Below are positions 45,780 to 57,430 of a DNA stretch of 64,000 nt, piece by piece. Positions within the stretch are counted from its first letter, which is position 1. Each line of letters begins with the position of its first letter. The stretch comes from Diogma glabrata (Eukaryota; Arthropoda; Insecta; Diptera; Cylindrotomidae), in NCBI GenBank assembly GCA_963693315.1, contig OY856186.1, positions 70,330,019-70,394,018 of the forward strand, written 5' to 3'. The notes under the pieces were generated by a model. That model saw nothing but the letters and a program-made list of their open reading frames with translations. It had not been told where the DNA came from and ran no database searches. The translations under genes and the position numbers were made by a program.

Positions 45780-48297
45780 ATCCAACGTGAATTAGGACCA
45801 GTAGCATTTATAAGAGAATCTACTCCCCTCCAGAACGAGTGAAGGTTCTGTACTGGTAGATTGAAGGAAATTTATGCTTTGGTAGTTGAGGTTTAATAAA
45901 ACTAACGAACAGTCAAAGATACATTCCCTTCCAATCGCCACACTGTTCTATTTTTCTCCCTTATAATGTGACTGCTTGGTATTTTTAATGTCAACATCTG
46001 CAAATACACATAACAACAAACATAATATTATCGACAATGCATCACATTATTCATTGTCCGTACAACTAACAATCAATATAAATTAACACGATTCTCCAAA
46101 ATCGTATTGTTTCAGTTCATAATAACGTTATCAAGTTCTTTTATATTAACTCTGTTATAAACAAACTTAAGTAAAATCTACATAATTATATTTTTACATT
46201 TTCGTTAATATTCTCTGATACGATCTAATATTGAAATTGTTTTAAGTTGTAATAGTAGTAGTTATCAATCTTGTTCATCCCGTAACTTATTAACGATTTA
46301 TTGTCATTTCATTTTTTCTTTATAATTTTAATAACTGAAACAAAAACTAACCCATTATATGTGGTTGATCCTTTCTATTTATAATTGACGATGATGAGAT
46401 GAAATAGAATGTAGTCCTAAACAAGTTTTCGTATCACAATTTCTAAAATGACGAATATGGTTGATCTCCAACTTTGAAAACGGAAAATGATAATAATAAA
46501 GAGAAATATACAAATGCTTGGATAGTCATCTCGCTTACGCTTTTCGTTTAAGATTATTTATAGAATGTTTATACATTTTTGCAGTCTGTTGTTTTTTGAG
46601 TTGAAAAAAAACAACAAGTCTAATAGAAATTAGATCGGTTCGTTTGAAATATTCAGTTTTTTTGTGTTACCAAATTCAATAATAAGGAATAAAAAAATTA
46701 TAAAATTTTGTTTAAGCGATGCTTACTTTTTCGTGGAAGACATAAGTTAGTTGATGTAAACTGGCGGCGAATATTTTGAAAAACTGAAAAAGAAAGTGAT
46801 TGCAAATACCCGCTTTAATTTTATAAAAAAAAATTTTATTGTTTGTTAATATTTTTTTAAGCTCATAAAAAACCTAGAGCTATAGGTATATTTCATAAAA
46901 GTTATTTAGTCAAAGTTTTTTGATTGAAAGAATTTTCAAAAACAAAAAAATTTATAATACATTTAAGCTCTTAAAAATTTTAAACGAGAGATATAATTGT
47001 AAACCATTGAATACAGTTTGAAAAGAAATAATATTTTATATGAAAATTGTTTAGTTAAATTGTTTTTCATTCAAAAAGTTTTAAGACGAAACGGTTCTTT
47101 GCATCCCTGTATGCAAATTACGTTGTTATTACTGAACAAGGGAGTTACGTCGTATAAGAGAGGGATTGTATTGCTAAACCGCTTTTGTTATGATCCAAAC
47201 AGTTTGTATGAAGTCATAACCGTCACCTACCTGGAATTGTATACGGATGGTAACCTTGGAATAGCTGTTAAGTTAATGATCACGTGGGAAAAAATCGTAT
47301 AACACCATCACTGGATTTATTTTAGACCACTACTCTAAGGCATACCAGTGCGATAGTCTCCTCTATCAGGACTAACAATAGGCTGGATTTTTTTCTTTGA
47401 GACATCAATCAGCACAACTATTAAAGTAAGGTTTTTTGAAGTGAAAACTTCTTTAGGCGCACCACACACAGATTTTTCCGTAGGTAATAAATTAAACTGA
47501 TCCGTCATGCTAAAAAACGAGAGGCTAAAAGTAAAATAAATAATAATCTATCTATTGTTTCTTAACGTTTCAAATTGCGTTGTGGATATCGTGCTCGACT
47601 GTTGTGCTGTAGGTACTGAGTTCAACTCCAGGTGTGGTACATATTTTTTATTGTTTTTTTTTAATTTTATTAAATACCACTAAAATGTTTTTTTTTATTT
47701 ATGAATTGAATTTGAATTTTGAAATTGAATTTTGAATTTGTTAATTATGAAATTTTGAAATAAACTTTGAATTTTGCAAAAAGTTTCAATTTATGATTTT
47801 GTAAGAATTTTTTTGTAACACATGCGTAAAAAATATTCAATTTCGTACTAGAATAGAATAAAAGAAAAAACTACTTTTCCGCACATATGACCACAAAATA
47901 TTTTGTAAGCCTGGACCGTAACGCCACCTACATGCGAGATTTGTAGTTAAATCTATCCATTTATCTATCTATATATTATATTTTTATAGCACTAAAATAA
48001 TTTAAATAACTTACCATATAGTAAAAACAACTTAAACACATTGCATCATTTGAATTGCAAGAAAAAACAATTCATTTAGGTTTTCAAAGTTTACAATTTT
48101 GACAGCTCTTATTGGATTCCTATGTGTTGTTTTAGTTCTATTCTTATGTTTATATTTTCGAGCTAGTATAATTTACAACTATTACAACGAAGATGGCGCA
48201 CTTTAATTATTTAGAAAGCTTAAGTTTGTTTATTACTTTGTTAAATAAATGATTAAATGAACAATTAAATAAATATTTATAAATTTTACGCACTTGT
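45780..48297. other. Unassigned; possible SINE-like head at 47575-47645
   Basis: No gene is recognised. At 47575-47645 the string TGGATATCGTGCTCGACTG and then GAGTTCAACTCCAGG recalls Pol III A and B boxes about 35 bp apart, but the arms do not fold into a tRNA. The 94-codon frame at 47018-47302 has no motif. Confidence 0.3.
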
Positions 48298-48400
48298 TAC
48301 AAAAAATAGTGTAATACACACTAGTGCGAATGCGTTTTCCAAACAAGAGTTAGTTTTCCGCACGACCGCAGGGAGTAATACAATCTACTATTGTAATATT
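48298..48400. repeat. Short palindromic repeat, family member
   Basis: Starts AAAATAGTGTAATACACACT and ends AGTAATACAATCTACTATTG, with a GC-richer middle (TTCCGCACGACCGCAGGG). It is similar in design to 7304-7442. Confidence 0.45.
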
Positions 48401-48893
48401 TTTAGAATTTTGAAAAAGTTTCAATTTTTGATTTTGTAAGAATTTTCGGACTTGTTTTAGAATTTTTAATAAAATTTTTATTTTAGATTTTGTTATTAAT
48501 TTTGCAATATTTTAAGAATATTGGAAAAGGTTTCAATCTTTAATTTTGTAATAATTTTTAAAATATTTTTAGAATTTTGAAAAACAGTTTAACTTTTTGA
48601 TGTTATTATAATTTTTAGAATATTTTTTGAATTTTGAAAGAAATATGAATTTTGATTTTGAAATATTTTCTCGAAACGTTAAATGGAGAGATTTTTCAGT
48701 AGTTTGCTGATTGTATCATCTTTTCACTAAATTATGTTAATTTATGATCTGTTATAACTTTCCGGAAACGTATTGATGTTTTGTGTTGGTTTTGGAATAA
48801 ATTTCTAAGCAGAGATAAACAATACATGTACTTTAACAAAGAGTTTTATGTTTGATATACATCGCTGCCCAAAACTAAAAACAATGTCCTCAT
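48401..48893 (+). repeat. AT minisatellite with conserved tail, copy 1
   Basis: Irregular units of the type TTTTAGAATTTTGAAAAAGT and TTTCAATTTTTGATTTTGTA fill 48401-48670. They are followed by a non-repetitive tail (48671-48893) that matches 63312-63532 closely (CGAAACGTTAAATGGAGAG, TGATCTGTTATAACTTTCCG, CATCGCTGCCCAAAACTAAA). The same order in both places shows that the array and tail form one element. A partial third copy lies at 51420-51680. Confidence 0.85.
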
Positions 48894-49197
48894 GTCCAAA
48901 AAAACTTAAACATGTTTGAGTTTCCAGGAATTATTTGTATTACATATTGTAACGAAAATCGAACTTTTATGAAAACTATTCATTAATTTTAACTACGCCG
49001 GGTAGCTCAAAAACTATTTTAAAACTGAAAAATACTGAATTTATAACAAACAAACTTTTGCCTTGAAAATCTCTTATATATCAGAAAACTATCACAGCAA
49101 AAATACTTATTAAGTAACATACTAATTAGCACAAATAAAATAATTTTGTCAAAAGCAAATCAAAAATTATTATATAAATCAAATTAAATTAGCTTAC

Positions 49198-49730
49198 GTT
49201 ATTACATCAATGTTGTGTTCATCGTGACTCCCTGTTTGTTTTGGGACAGATCTTTGTTGTAACCATATACATAATTCTTTGGTTGGATGTCTTACACAAC
49301 CATTAATATCAACACCAAAATTTCTTATTCCATATAAACATGTTGCCGATCTCTCCATTTTCAATAGAGAATTTCCACTAGTTGTTTTTACTTTGTAGCA
49401 TTCGTCACACCATCCTTTAAGTGCTACAAATGTTCCACTATTTCTAAATTCTCGTAATATTTTATCAATAGTTTCTGATCTTTCATTATAATCTCTAAAT
49501 GCTGGATTAAGTTCAATAATTCCTTGAGTGACATTATCATTTTCACGAAAACAAGATATTTCTGAATGTCTAAATAGTTGTTTAAGTACATTTGGTCGAA
49601 TTAACCCCACTTGCTGACCATCAACAATGAATGGACGACATTCTTTATTATTGAAGTCCGTTAAATAGAAACAATTAAATTTTTGTGCTAACTTTAAAAA
49701 TCTTAACATGTTTACTTCAGTTGAAGCCAT
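49198..49730 (-). CDS. First exon of a DUF4743/Nudix hydrolase gene (partial)
   Basis: Reading right to left from the ATG at 49730-49728, about 177 codons are open. The protein starts MASTEVNMLRFLKLAQKFN. Conserved blocks of the N-terminal DUF4743 domain follow: PFIVDGQQVGLIRPNVLKQL, IELNPAFRDYNERSETIDKI, FVALKGWCDECYKVKT, SATCLYGIRNFGVDINGCVR and LCIWLQQRS. In this family a Nudix pyrophosphohydrolase domain follows, hydrolysing nucleoside-diphosphate-type substrates. The Nudix box is not in this exon. After KQT the text no longer resembles the family (GSHDEHNIDVIT). A donor-like GTAAGC begins at 49197, overlapping a stop. Later exons should lie to the left but were not found in the window. 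No disabling mutation is visible. It is the best host gene here, or a retained exon of a broken copy. Confidence 0.85.
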
Positions 49731-51419
49731 TTTTTTTCCAACGATTTTAAACCAATCAATTTCTTTACTTATTTATGAAAATAATTTAACAAAAAAAGGA
49801 AAACAATCATAATTTTTTTTTATAACATTATTATTTTTTTTTGCACAAAATTTTTGATTTTTACTTATATTTTATTTTCACCAAACACTAAAACAATCAT
49901 TTTAATAAATTAAATTTAAACAAAACTAATTCCTAAATTAAATTTATTTATAATAACAACAATGTTGTTATTAAATTTCCAAAATTATACTAATCGATTT
50001 GGTTATCAAAATTCTTATTTTTATATCATATTTTTGCTCCTGTTTCCCTTTCCAATAATCACCAATTTCTCCAACGTATAAAAAAAAACATTAAATCAAA
50101 CATGTTTATTGTTGAAATTGAGTGACGCAATTAAATCTCAACAGTAGCATACTAAAATGTTGCGACCTTTAGTAAAATTAATGAAATTATAATTGAAAAT
50201 GAAAATTATTATTTTTAGAACAAAATTGAAATAGTCCTGGCGTTACAATATTTAATAAAGTAAAATAAAATTTTTTTTGAAGAAATATAACGATTATTGA
50301 TTGATCAGTGAAGTGGTTTGTATTTTGTCAACATATTTTTTATTTATTTTTTGTAAAAAGGCTCAAAAAAATTTTACAATCATTGTCTGTTCAAAATGCA
50401 TGGCGTTGAATATGGAAAAATTTGGGTAAAAAACGTAAATTTTTCGTTTTTTTAAACTTTTTTCGAGATTACCTTCCAAGCTAAACATGTTTCTAGCATA
50501 TTTACTGTCCATTTGTTTCAATATTATATTGAATTTGTTTGTTTTGTAAAATATAAGATCCAAAAACCGAAATAACCATTTTTTCCACAAAAAAATCAGT
50601 TTTTTGCGAAAATCTCAAAAACAAGAGCTTACCTAATAAAAGGAATATGATATTCATGTTCAGCAGCAACCCTATTCCCGAACACATATTTGTCAATCAA
50701 CCATATTGTAAATTCCACCAAAATGCTTAACAGTTTTGTACGAAATTGGTATTCTACACCGAAATTTAGGTTTCAAATAGGTTTATGTTTTAGTTACAAG
50801 TAACAAGATTATAACAGATTATATATTATAACACATTATTGGTATTAAATTCGAAACAAAACAACAAACAATTTGTTTTAAGCAAGTTTTTTGACCACTA
50901 ATTTTTTTAATCCTTACATATGCAAAATAAAATAAAAATGTATTTAATAAATAAATATGTTTTAATGATACATATAATAATATAATTATTTATTTGTTCG
51001 GGATTTTTGTGAGGAATTGAACTCTATTATTAATAACTAATATTGAAAACTTATTTTTCAATTATGAATTAATTTTTACGCCAATCGATGAAATTTGTAT
51101 AAAAAAGTCAACACACAAAAAATAAAACAAAATTGTGATTTTGGCAGTAACTATATTGTTCTTGCCAGATTCACAATAGTGTTTAGTTTCTACACAACTT
51201 TTGTATTTTGGATTACGAATCTTACAATATTGTCTAAAGCGGTCATAGAGCCCTTAGGGCCCATTATTGTTCTATTCAGCTTCAACTCCTCTCAATTTAT
51301 AGGAACAGTTGGAAAATATCAAGTTGTTGCAGATTAAATGTAGTTTTTAACAAAAATTTAAATTATTAGTGCGATGTTTCTTGAGTAATTTTTGTGTGAT
51401 ACCAGATGCCAGGACTTCT
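49731..51419. other. Upstream region of the Nudix exon, AT-rich
   Basis: No TATA box or initiator can be singled out in such AT-rich DNA. No other gene is recognised. Frames at 50363-50696 (-) and 51095-51337 (+) lack motifs. Confidence 0.4.
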
Positions 51420-51690
51420 GAATAACAGTAAAAAAAAAATTCAAATTTTTGATTTTTGATTTTTTTATAAATTTTAAAATGTTTTTGGAATTTTGAATTT
51501 TGACATCCAGGAAAAATGTTTGATTTTGTTATAATATTTAGAAATCAATTAAATCAATTCAACCAGGCCCCTTTTTTAAAAAAAATTTAAAAAATATAAA
51601 TACATTTTGAAAAAATATAAAAATCCTTAACCCAAACCGAAATCTTTTTATTTTAGAGCCTTAAAATTTCTTCCATTACAAAAATCAATC
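51420..51690 (+). repeat. AT minisatellite family, partial copy
   Basis: It has minisatellite-like units (TTTTTGATTTTTGATTTTTT, TGTTTTTGGAATTTTGAATT) and then AAAATCCTTAACCCAAACCG AAATC near 51625-51645. This matches CAAAATCCTTAACCCAGACC GAAATC near 63560-63585, which follows the tail of copy 2. Confidence 0.6.
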
Positions 51691-53031
51691 TTGAATAGAT
51701 GTGCCTGTTATTAATATAACAGGGATTAGGGGGCTTAAGGTTTTTGTAGTACAAACGCAAATTTTTCGGGTTTTGGAATTTTCTGCATCACAAGAAATAA
51801 ATTTGTAAATTATGCAAAGGGGTTGGAATATTTTACAAATTTAGCGTATTTTGTTTTACCTGGTACTCGAATCGTATTTCCCACACCCTTATTTGGAATT
51901 TAAACGGTTTTTTAAGTAGTAAGAAAAGGTGTGTCGTTTCCATTATGTTGTTTGTTGTATTAATTTTGTTAGAAGTTCTATTTGCAGTGCCTACTTACAA
52001 TGACCGACTTGCCAGCTGAAAGATACCAGTTCTAATAAATATTTAATATTTAGTACGTTTATTAATGTCCAACAAAAAAAATTCTCTTATTATTGACTAG
52101 CATAAAGAACAAAAAAAACCAGAAATCGAACCAATAAATATTAAATATTTATTGACATAAATATATTATTCTATTTTCTAAGTTATTGGACGAATTTCTA
52201 TTTGAATCAAAAGGAAAAATTTTATTTTTTTTAAAATTAAATAAGAAATTGCTTTGTAAGATTGTCCTTAACCGACAATAAAAGGAATTTTTTTAGTAAA
52301 TATTATAGAAACATAAAACTTCTCGAGAAATAAATGTACATTATAGAAGACTGAATCCTAAGTGTTTGACTTCGTTTTCATCTTTCTAAATACGAAATTT
52401 TGTTTACTTACTGTTTGTTGTGTTTTTTTGTATAAATAAAAATCAGAGCATGTATTTACATTTCAAAGAAATATTCGTTTCTTTCTACAATTATAAAACT
52501 TCAAATTGGTTTGAGAAAAAATGTTCGTTTGTTTTATATTTTCCATTATGGTTGTGATACATTTTGCTTTTAATATGGAAAAGATTCTGTGGTATGGCTT
52601 CGTAGCAAATTGGTTTTTGAGAATTTGCAATTAGACAATTTGAAAATAAAATATTTTAGTCAGATATTTTGGAGTGGTCTTTTTACTAGCTATACTTTAC
52701 TCAAGGATATTTTTGGTATACGATGGATCGTTCTAACAACAAATTAGAGTACAATTCTTTTCCAAAACTGCTCCATTAAATTTATCTCATCGATGACAAC
52801 TCGTTTCTGTTCCCATATTTCATACACCGAATCAATACATATTAACACAAAATCTATAACACATTTCATCCATCGTATTAACATAAAGGCTTCCAATATA
52901 ATAAATTTATTTGAACATAAAATTACAGAGATATGTTTGAAACCCAAAACTTACCAATAAAAACATTTCTTCAATGTAACAACAATCTGTTTTTTATCAT
53001 CTTAATCATGAAATTTATTTTCCTTTTTTAG
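51691..53031. other. Unassigned AT-rich region
   Basis: No gene is recognised. The 67-codon minus-strand frame at 52744-52947 is not supported by motifs. The last 40 bp form a pyrimidine-rich stretch leading to the acceptor-like AG at 53030-53031. Confidence 0.4.
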
Positions 53032-53139
53032 GGTGGATTCTTCTTTTTCACCAATACTACTGCTAGCAAAGAGAATTCAAATTTAAGTGATACATCAAAT
53101 ATTTGGCCCATCGAAACATCATTGGAATATGATATAGAG
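53032..53139 (+). CDS. Possible 108-bp internal exon of a host gene
   Basis: A strong acceptor (ATTTTCCTTTTTTAG) precedes GGTGGATTCTTC, and a donor (GAG|GTAATG) ends the segment at 53139. The 36 codons between are open in the zero frame only (GGFFFFTNTTASKENSNLSD, then TSNIWPIETSLEYDIE), and the next frame stops. The GC content is above that of the surroundings. The protein has a serine/threonine/asparagine-rich, extracellular look, and GGFFFFTNTT faintly recalls MAM-type domains, but no family is claimed. Neighbouring exons were not located. Confidence 0.4.
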
Positions 53140-54041
53140 GTAATGTATATGTTTCCACTGATTTTATTTTTAAATTGTGCGAAAAATTTTGTGAGTGATA
53201 TAAATAACAAATGGAAAATTGTATTGGGAAATCATATATTATTGCTTTGATGTATGAACGTTTTTGTTCGTTATATGAAGTTGTTCTTTATGATGTGTTT
53301 TTTGTGATTGGTTTTGATAATAAATTTGTTACGGTAATGAAGTTTCAAACATTTATGTTTGGGAAGTATTGATTTTTGGTTCTTCATTCGATTTTAATTT
53401 TTTTATAAATAAATCTGATCAAATTTGAATTTTCTTAAATGTTTTGAACAGTTAAAGTATTTAAATCAAAATTGCAATGCTAGCAAATATTTAATAAAAT
53501 TTGGAGCATGTTAGTTTACTGGAGGGGATTTTGTTAAAGAAGTTTTAACGTTTAATGTATTGATATTAAATTTTTTATTAATTTGTTAATTTATTAATTT
53601 GTTAGACATTTTAGTGACACCAACTTTACATTTCACCAAAAAATTTAAAATCGGATAAATTACGAGTGAGTTCTCCTAAAATTTTCTGGCTATGTAATTT
53701 TTAGTCAGGTCCGGAGGGATGTAGGCATTAATTTTTGTTAGTTTGTAAATGATTGTTAATTCTACATGTGTGACAATTTCGCGTCCTCCAATTCTTGCTA
53801 TTGACATACGGGTTAACTGGAGATATCAGATACTACTTGTAGCACCCCCAAGATATCAATCGCCCTGCTGATATCCTATAGGGATGCTGGCTGATGAGTT
53901 CTATGCAGTCAACGGTAGAATTTTCAGTTTAAGTTATGGAGTGATACCGTAAAGAAAAAGTGGACGAAAGGTTAGGATATCATATAAGAATGTTTTGCTC
54001 GTTTTTCTTCTTTTTCTGTAGAGAATATTTTGAAGCCGATC
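53140..54041. other. Unassigned AT-rich region
   Basis: No gene or repeat terminus is recognised. 53840-53960 is GC-richer (GATATCAATCGCCCTGCTG) and may be part of an unrecognised repeat. Confidence 0.35.
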
Positions 54042-54194
54042 TACAGGGTGGACCGAAAGTCACCATTGGGTTTAAAAATTTAATAACTTATTCGTTTATA
54101 AATATTTTTTTTTTTCAGATTATAAAATATACAACAACAGTTTTACACAAAGTATGGAAAATAATGCCATTTAAATTAGAGGATTTTCCATAAC

Positions 54195-55192
54195 ATCTTT
54201 CAAAATTTGTGGCTCGAATTTCTGAAACAATGTTGGCCTCGAGTTCAAGGATTGTCTCGGGCTTGTTCACATATGCTTGTTCCTTCAAATAACGTTAAAT
54301 AAAATAGTCAGGTGCTGACAAATCTGGCGAACGCGCTGGCCACTTTATTTTATAATTTTTGGAATTTATTCGCTCTCCAAAAATTTGACTTAAAAGTGCC
54401 ATTGTGTCTCGAGCAGTGGCTCTATCTTGCTGAAACCACATCTCAGGTCTATTTTCAAATGCAGGGCGTAAAAAAAGTTCTATCATAAACCGATACCGCT
54501 CTCCATTTACGGTTACAGCACTTCTATCTTCATTTTTGAAGAAGTAAGGCCCAATGATATTTTCAGATGTAATGCCACACCATACTCTACACCTAATGTT
54601 GTGAAATTGGCGTTGATGAATGGCTCTTGGATTTTCCGCGCCCCAGAACCTGCAGTTCTGCTTATTATAACAAAGCTATAACAAGAATTCAAATGAGCTA
54701 AGCTATAACAAAAATTCAAATGAAAATGAGCTTCATCACTCATAATCAGATTTTTAGTAACGTTCATTTCTTTTCTAGCCAACTGTTGAAATTTAACTGC
54801 AATATTAGACGTTGCGTATGATCTGCTGGTTGTAATTCTTGCACCGATTGGACCTTATATGGGAATAAATGATGTGTGAGCCATTCCTAGCTGAGCAAAA
54901 CGCCTACTGAGCTAAGCATATGTTTCTGGTGTTTCGTTAACACTTTGCTCTACACGTTCAATACTATCCGCAGTGCGAATTAAACGTGGTCTACCGGTTC
55001 GAGGCAAATTGGCAAATCTTGCGGTACCATGTTGGTGGTGACGATGAACTAAGCAACGAATCATTGCTTCAAGGGTCTAATTCTGACGTTTAAATGTCGA
55101 CGGTATGCTCTTTGCGTTAAAATAATTGATCACTGATTTAAATATTTAAATTCTATTATTATGGTTCTTTGTTCAGTTGTGAATCCCATCAT
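54195..55192 (-). pseudogene. Broken Tc1/mariner-type transposase
   Basis: From the ATG at 55192 the minus strand reads MMGFTTEQRTIIIEFKYLNQ, then a TGA. An AT-hook-like GRPRLIRT and the helix-turn-helix linker (ADSIERVEQSVNETPETYA) follow. A catalytic block NLIMSDEAHFHLN lies near 54740, then WFQQDRATARDTMALLSQIF and KWPARSPDLSAPDYFI (54486-54295) with the later catalytic aspartates. Sequence like ETILELEANIVSEIRATNFE continues in another frame to about 54195. Stops, frameshifts and a 27-bp-period internal duplication (54674-54723) disable it. The family is the kind often annotated as 'Tc3-like' in insects. Confidence 0.88.
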
Positions 55193-55208
55193 TATTTATT
55201 CTCCAGGC

Positions 55209-55300
55209 TAGGGATTGCATGCAATCCCGGCATTTTTTACTTCACAAATCCCGGGATCCCGGGATTCGTGAAGCAAAAAATCCTGGGATTGCAATCCCTA
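55209..55300. mobile_element. 92-bp hAT-type MITE nested in mariner
   Basis: The ends are TAGGGATTGCATGCAATCCC and its near-complement GGGATTGCAATCCCTA. The whole element is one hairpin with CCCGGGATCCCGGG at the centre. A perfect 8-bp duplication CTCCAGGC flanks it (55201-55208 and 55301-55308). The TAGGG ends and 8-bp duplication point to hAT. It lies about 17 bp upstream of the transposase ATG of the host mariner. Confidence 0.92.
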
Positions 55301-55389
55301 CTCCAGGCGTTATTAAATAATCTGAAAAAAAAAATAAATAAACAAAAAAGTTAATAAATTTTTAGGCCGGTGACTTTTGGCCCACCCTG

Positions 55390-56905
55390 TATAATGGTGA
55401 GGTCTGTAAGTTAATGATTTAAATTTAATTGATAATTTGGTGTTGAAGCAGGTATCACAATTGTCACGAATCAGTAAGTCTTATTGTGTGGGCTACGATA
55501 ATATCTGTTCCTTACCTAACCTGATACGCTGTTCATTTTATCCCAATGTTCTTTTGTTAGCTCACTAACTCTTTTGTTCAACAACTCTTTTAATTATTTT
55601 ATGAGCTTGTGACTTATTGATAGTATTTTAACACATAAAAACAAAATAATGAATAAAATAAAAAATAAATTAAATAATTTCAGCTGCTCAGCAATGAAGC
55701 AAATACATTTTTGAACTACTGAAACGCCAATCACTTTTATACAGAAGCCGAGATTTCAGTTCAATAGGACTTATAGAAAGTCGGTATACAGACATCAAAG
55801 TTTTCTCGTTTTTCTCGTTATACTTTTTCAAAGTACGATCCTAAAAATTGGTGTAAATAAACACAACTGATTTTCGAATTTTTGTATTTTACAGTTTGTT
55901 TGCGAAAATCTCCAATATCGTTCGCGGTAGGAGAGGCTAAGCGTATAGGAAACAAGCCGAGGTTGCAATTTTAAGTCCGTAATAATGATCGTACGCTGTT
56001 TTAAAAATTTGACAATTTTGTAGTGGAAATGAAAACCTTAGAACAAAATGTAACCGGAAGTGACAGAAGGAAAACTAGTATATGATCTCCTCTGCCCAAA
56101 ACTCCTCTCATTGCTGTTCAAAAATAATTGTACCATATTGCTTTCAAAAACTATATCTACTCTTCCCACAAAACCAGTAATTCCGGTAAGCTGGTTGTTC
56201 AAACTGCTGGTCGTTTGACCTTTTCGTTGTTGTAGGTTTGAATGATGCTCCCATATTCCGTTTTGAGCTACATTTTGTTTCAACAGTAGTTGTGTCTCCA
56301 CTTAGTTAAATTTTAGATCTCACGTCCAAAATTAAAGACTGCTTCACGAAAGCCATTCCTAAATAACTTTATGTCTGCCATTAACAGCAGTTGTTTATAT
56401 CATTTGATCCCCATCTTTATTTGATCGAAACTTTTTTCATCAACATTAACTTTTCTCAGCAACATTCTTCACTGAAATTCTATTTCATTAACGGCTCCAT
56501 AGCTCTACCAAAAAACTCTTTAAGTACAAATAAACGTCTTCTACATGCTTCCTTTCTACTTACTCATCTATGTACAAAAAATGACGATCTATCTCCTTAT
56601 CCATTTATTCTAAACTCCAGTCCAATATGACAATTATCCTATGACCAGTATCTGATGCTTCTTCTATCACTATATTTACAAAACTTTCGTTTCTGATATT
56701 GAACTTCAAATACCGTTTTTTGAAATGGAAGAATGACCAAAATCATCGATTGTTTGTCTCTTCACACATTCGAAGTCGTTCCCAAATGTTTCATGGAATG
56801 TAACTTTTGGTGTTACTCAATCTTATATGGTTTGCATAACATATTCGTAAACTTAAGCCACTCAATTAATTATCAATAAATATAGGTAAATTTTAATCGC
56901 AATTG
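55390..56905. other. Unassigned region
   Basis: The 87-codon minus frame at 56301-56038 and the 79-codon plus frame at 56391-56630 have fairly ordinary amino-acid composition but no motif, splice sites or relatives that I recognise. No gene is called. Confidence 0.35.
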
Positions 56906-57430
56906 AAGGACTGCGTGCCTGGCAGAGTTGTAATCCGACGAGCTTCAACCATGTGTGTTCGAACAGTAATATCCCGCAGTTCAGTACAAATAATCAAATA
57001 TGCATTCAAAACGGTCTGTTTAACAGAATTAAACAAAGAAGAGACACTAAAAACTTGAGAAACCGAGATCATCACACCAACACCAATAAAACTGCAACTA
57101 TAACATTTGAAAAAAATTACTTAAATGTTGCACTCACCCCGTGATTGTTCCGGATCTAACTCTTCATTCCAATTCCAATCTAATAAACAGATCATCTACA
57201 TATACTTAAGCATACGATAAATATTAGACAAACAAAGATAATGTCGGCAATTGTTCAAATTGTTAGAAATATAATAACTGATATCAAAAAACGAATGTTG
57301 GCAATTATCCAAGTTGTTCGTAGTATATCAAATGGTGTAATAAAAATGTAGAATTTGTTAGAAATATAATAACTTGGCCCGTTATACTTTCAAAAAACAA
57401 TAATGTTGACGACGAGTTTTATTTTTCTCA
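56906..57430. repeat. Dispersed repeat copy 2
   Basis: Partner of 21170-21493 plus 22576-22865, without the hAT insertion. It is useful as a near-empty-site comparison. The 3' part has the sub-repeat (AA)TAACTGAT...AATGTTGGCAATTRTYCAA. On the minus strand a donor-like GGTGAGTG lies at 57131-57140. Confidence 0.7.

Larger units (their letters stand above)
54044..55389 (-). mobile_element. mariner-superfamily element, ~1.35 kb
   Basis: The inverted ends are CAGGGTGGACCGAAAGTCAC on the left and the complement of CAGGGTGGGCCAAAAGTCAC on the right. TA flanks both (54042-54043 and 55390-55391). It carries a transposase pseudogene on the minus strand and a 92-bp MITE insertion. Without the MITE and its extra 8-bp copy the element would be about 1.25 kb. 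Confidence 0.92.

Noticed and set aside
47575..47645. Functional tRNA gene
   Set aside because: B-box resemblance only. The T-arm and acceptor stems do not pair and no clear anticodon arm exists.
52744..52947. 67-codon minus-strand frame
   Set aside because: No motif, no splice support and no related copy; length is expected by chance.
55169..55354. 61-codon plus-strand frame
   Set aside because: It translates across the 92-bp MITE hairpin and the mariner end; not a gene.
56038..56630. Two frames of 79-87 codons considered as a LINE endonuclease or a host exon
   Set aside because: No catalytic motif of either could be identified and there are no good splice sites.
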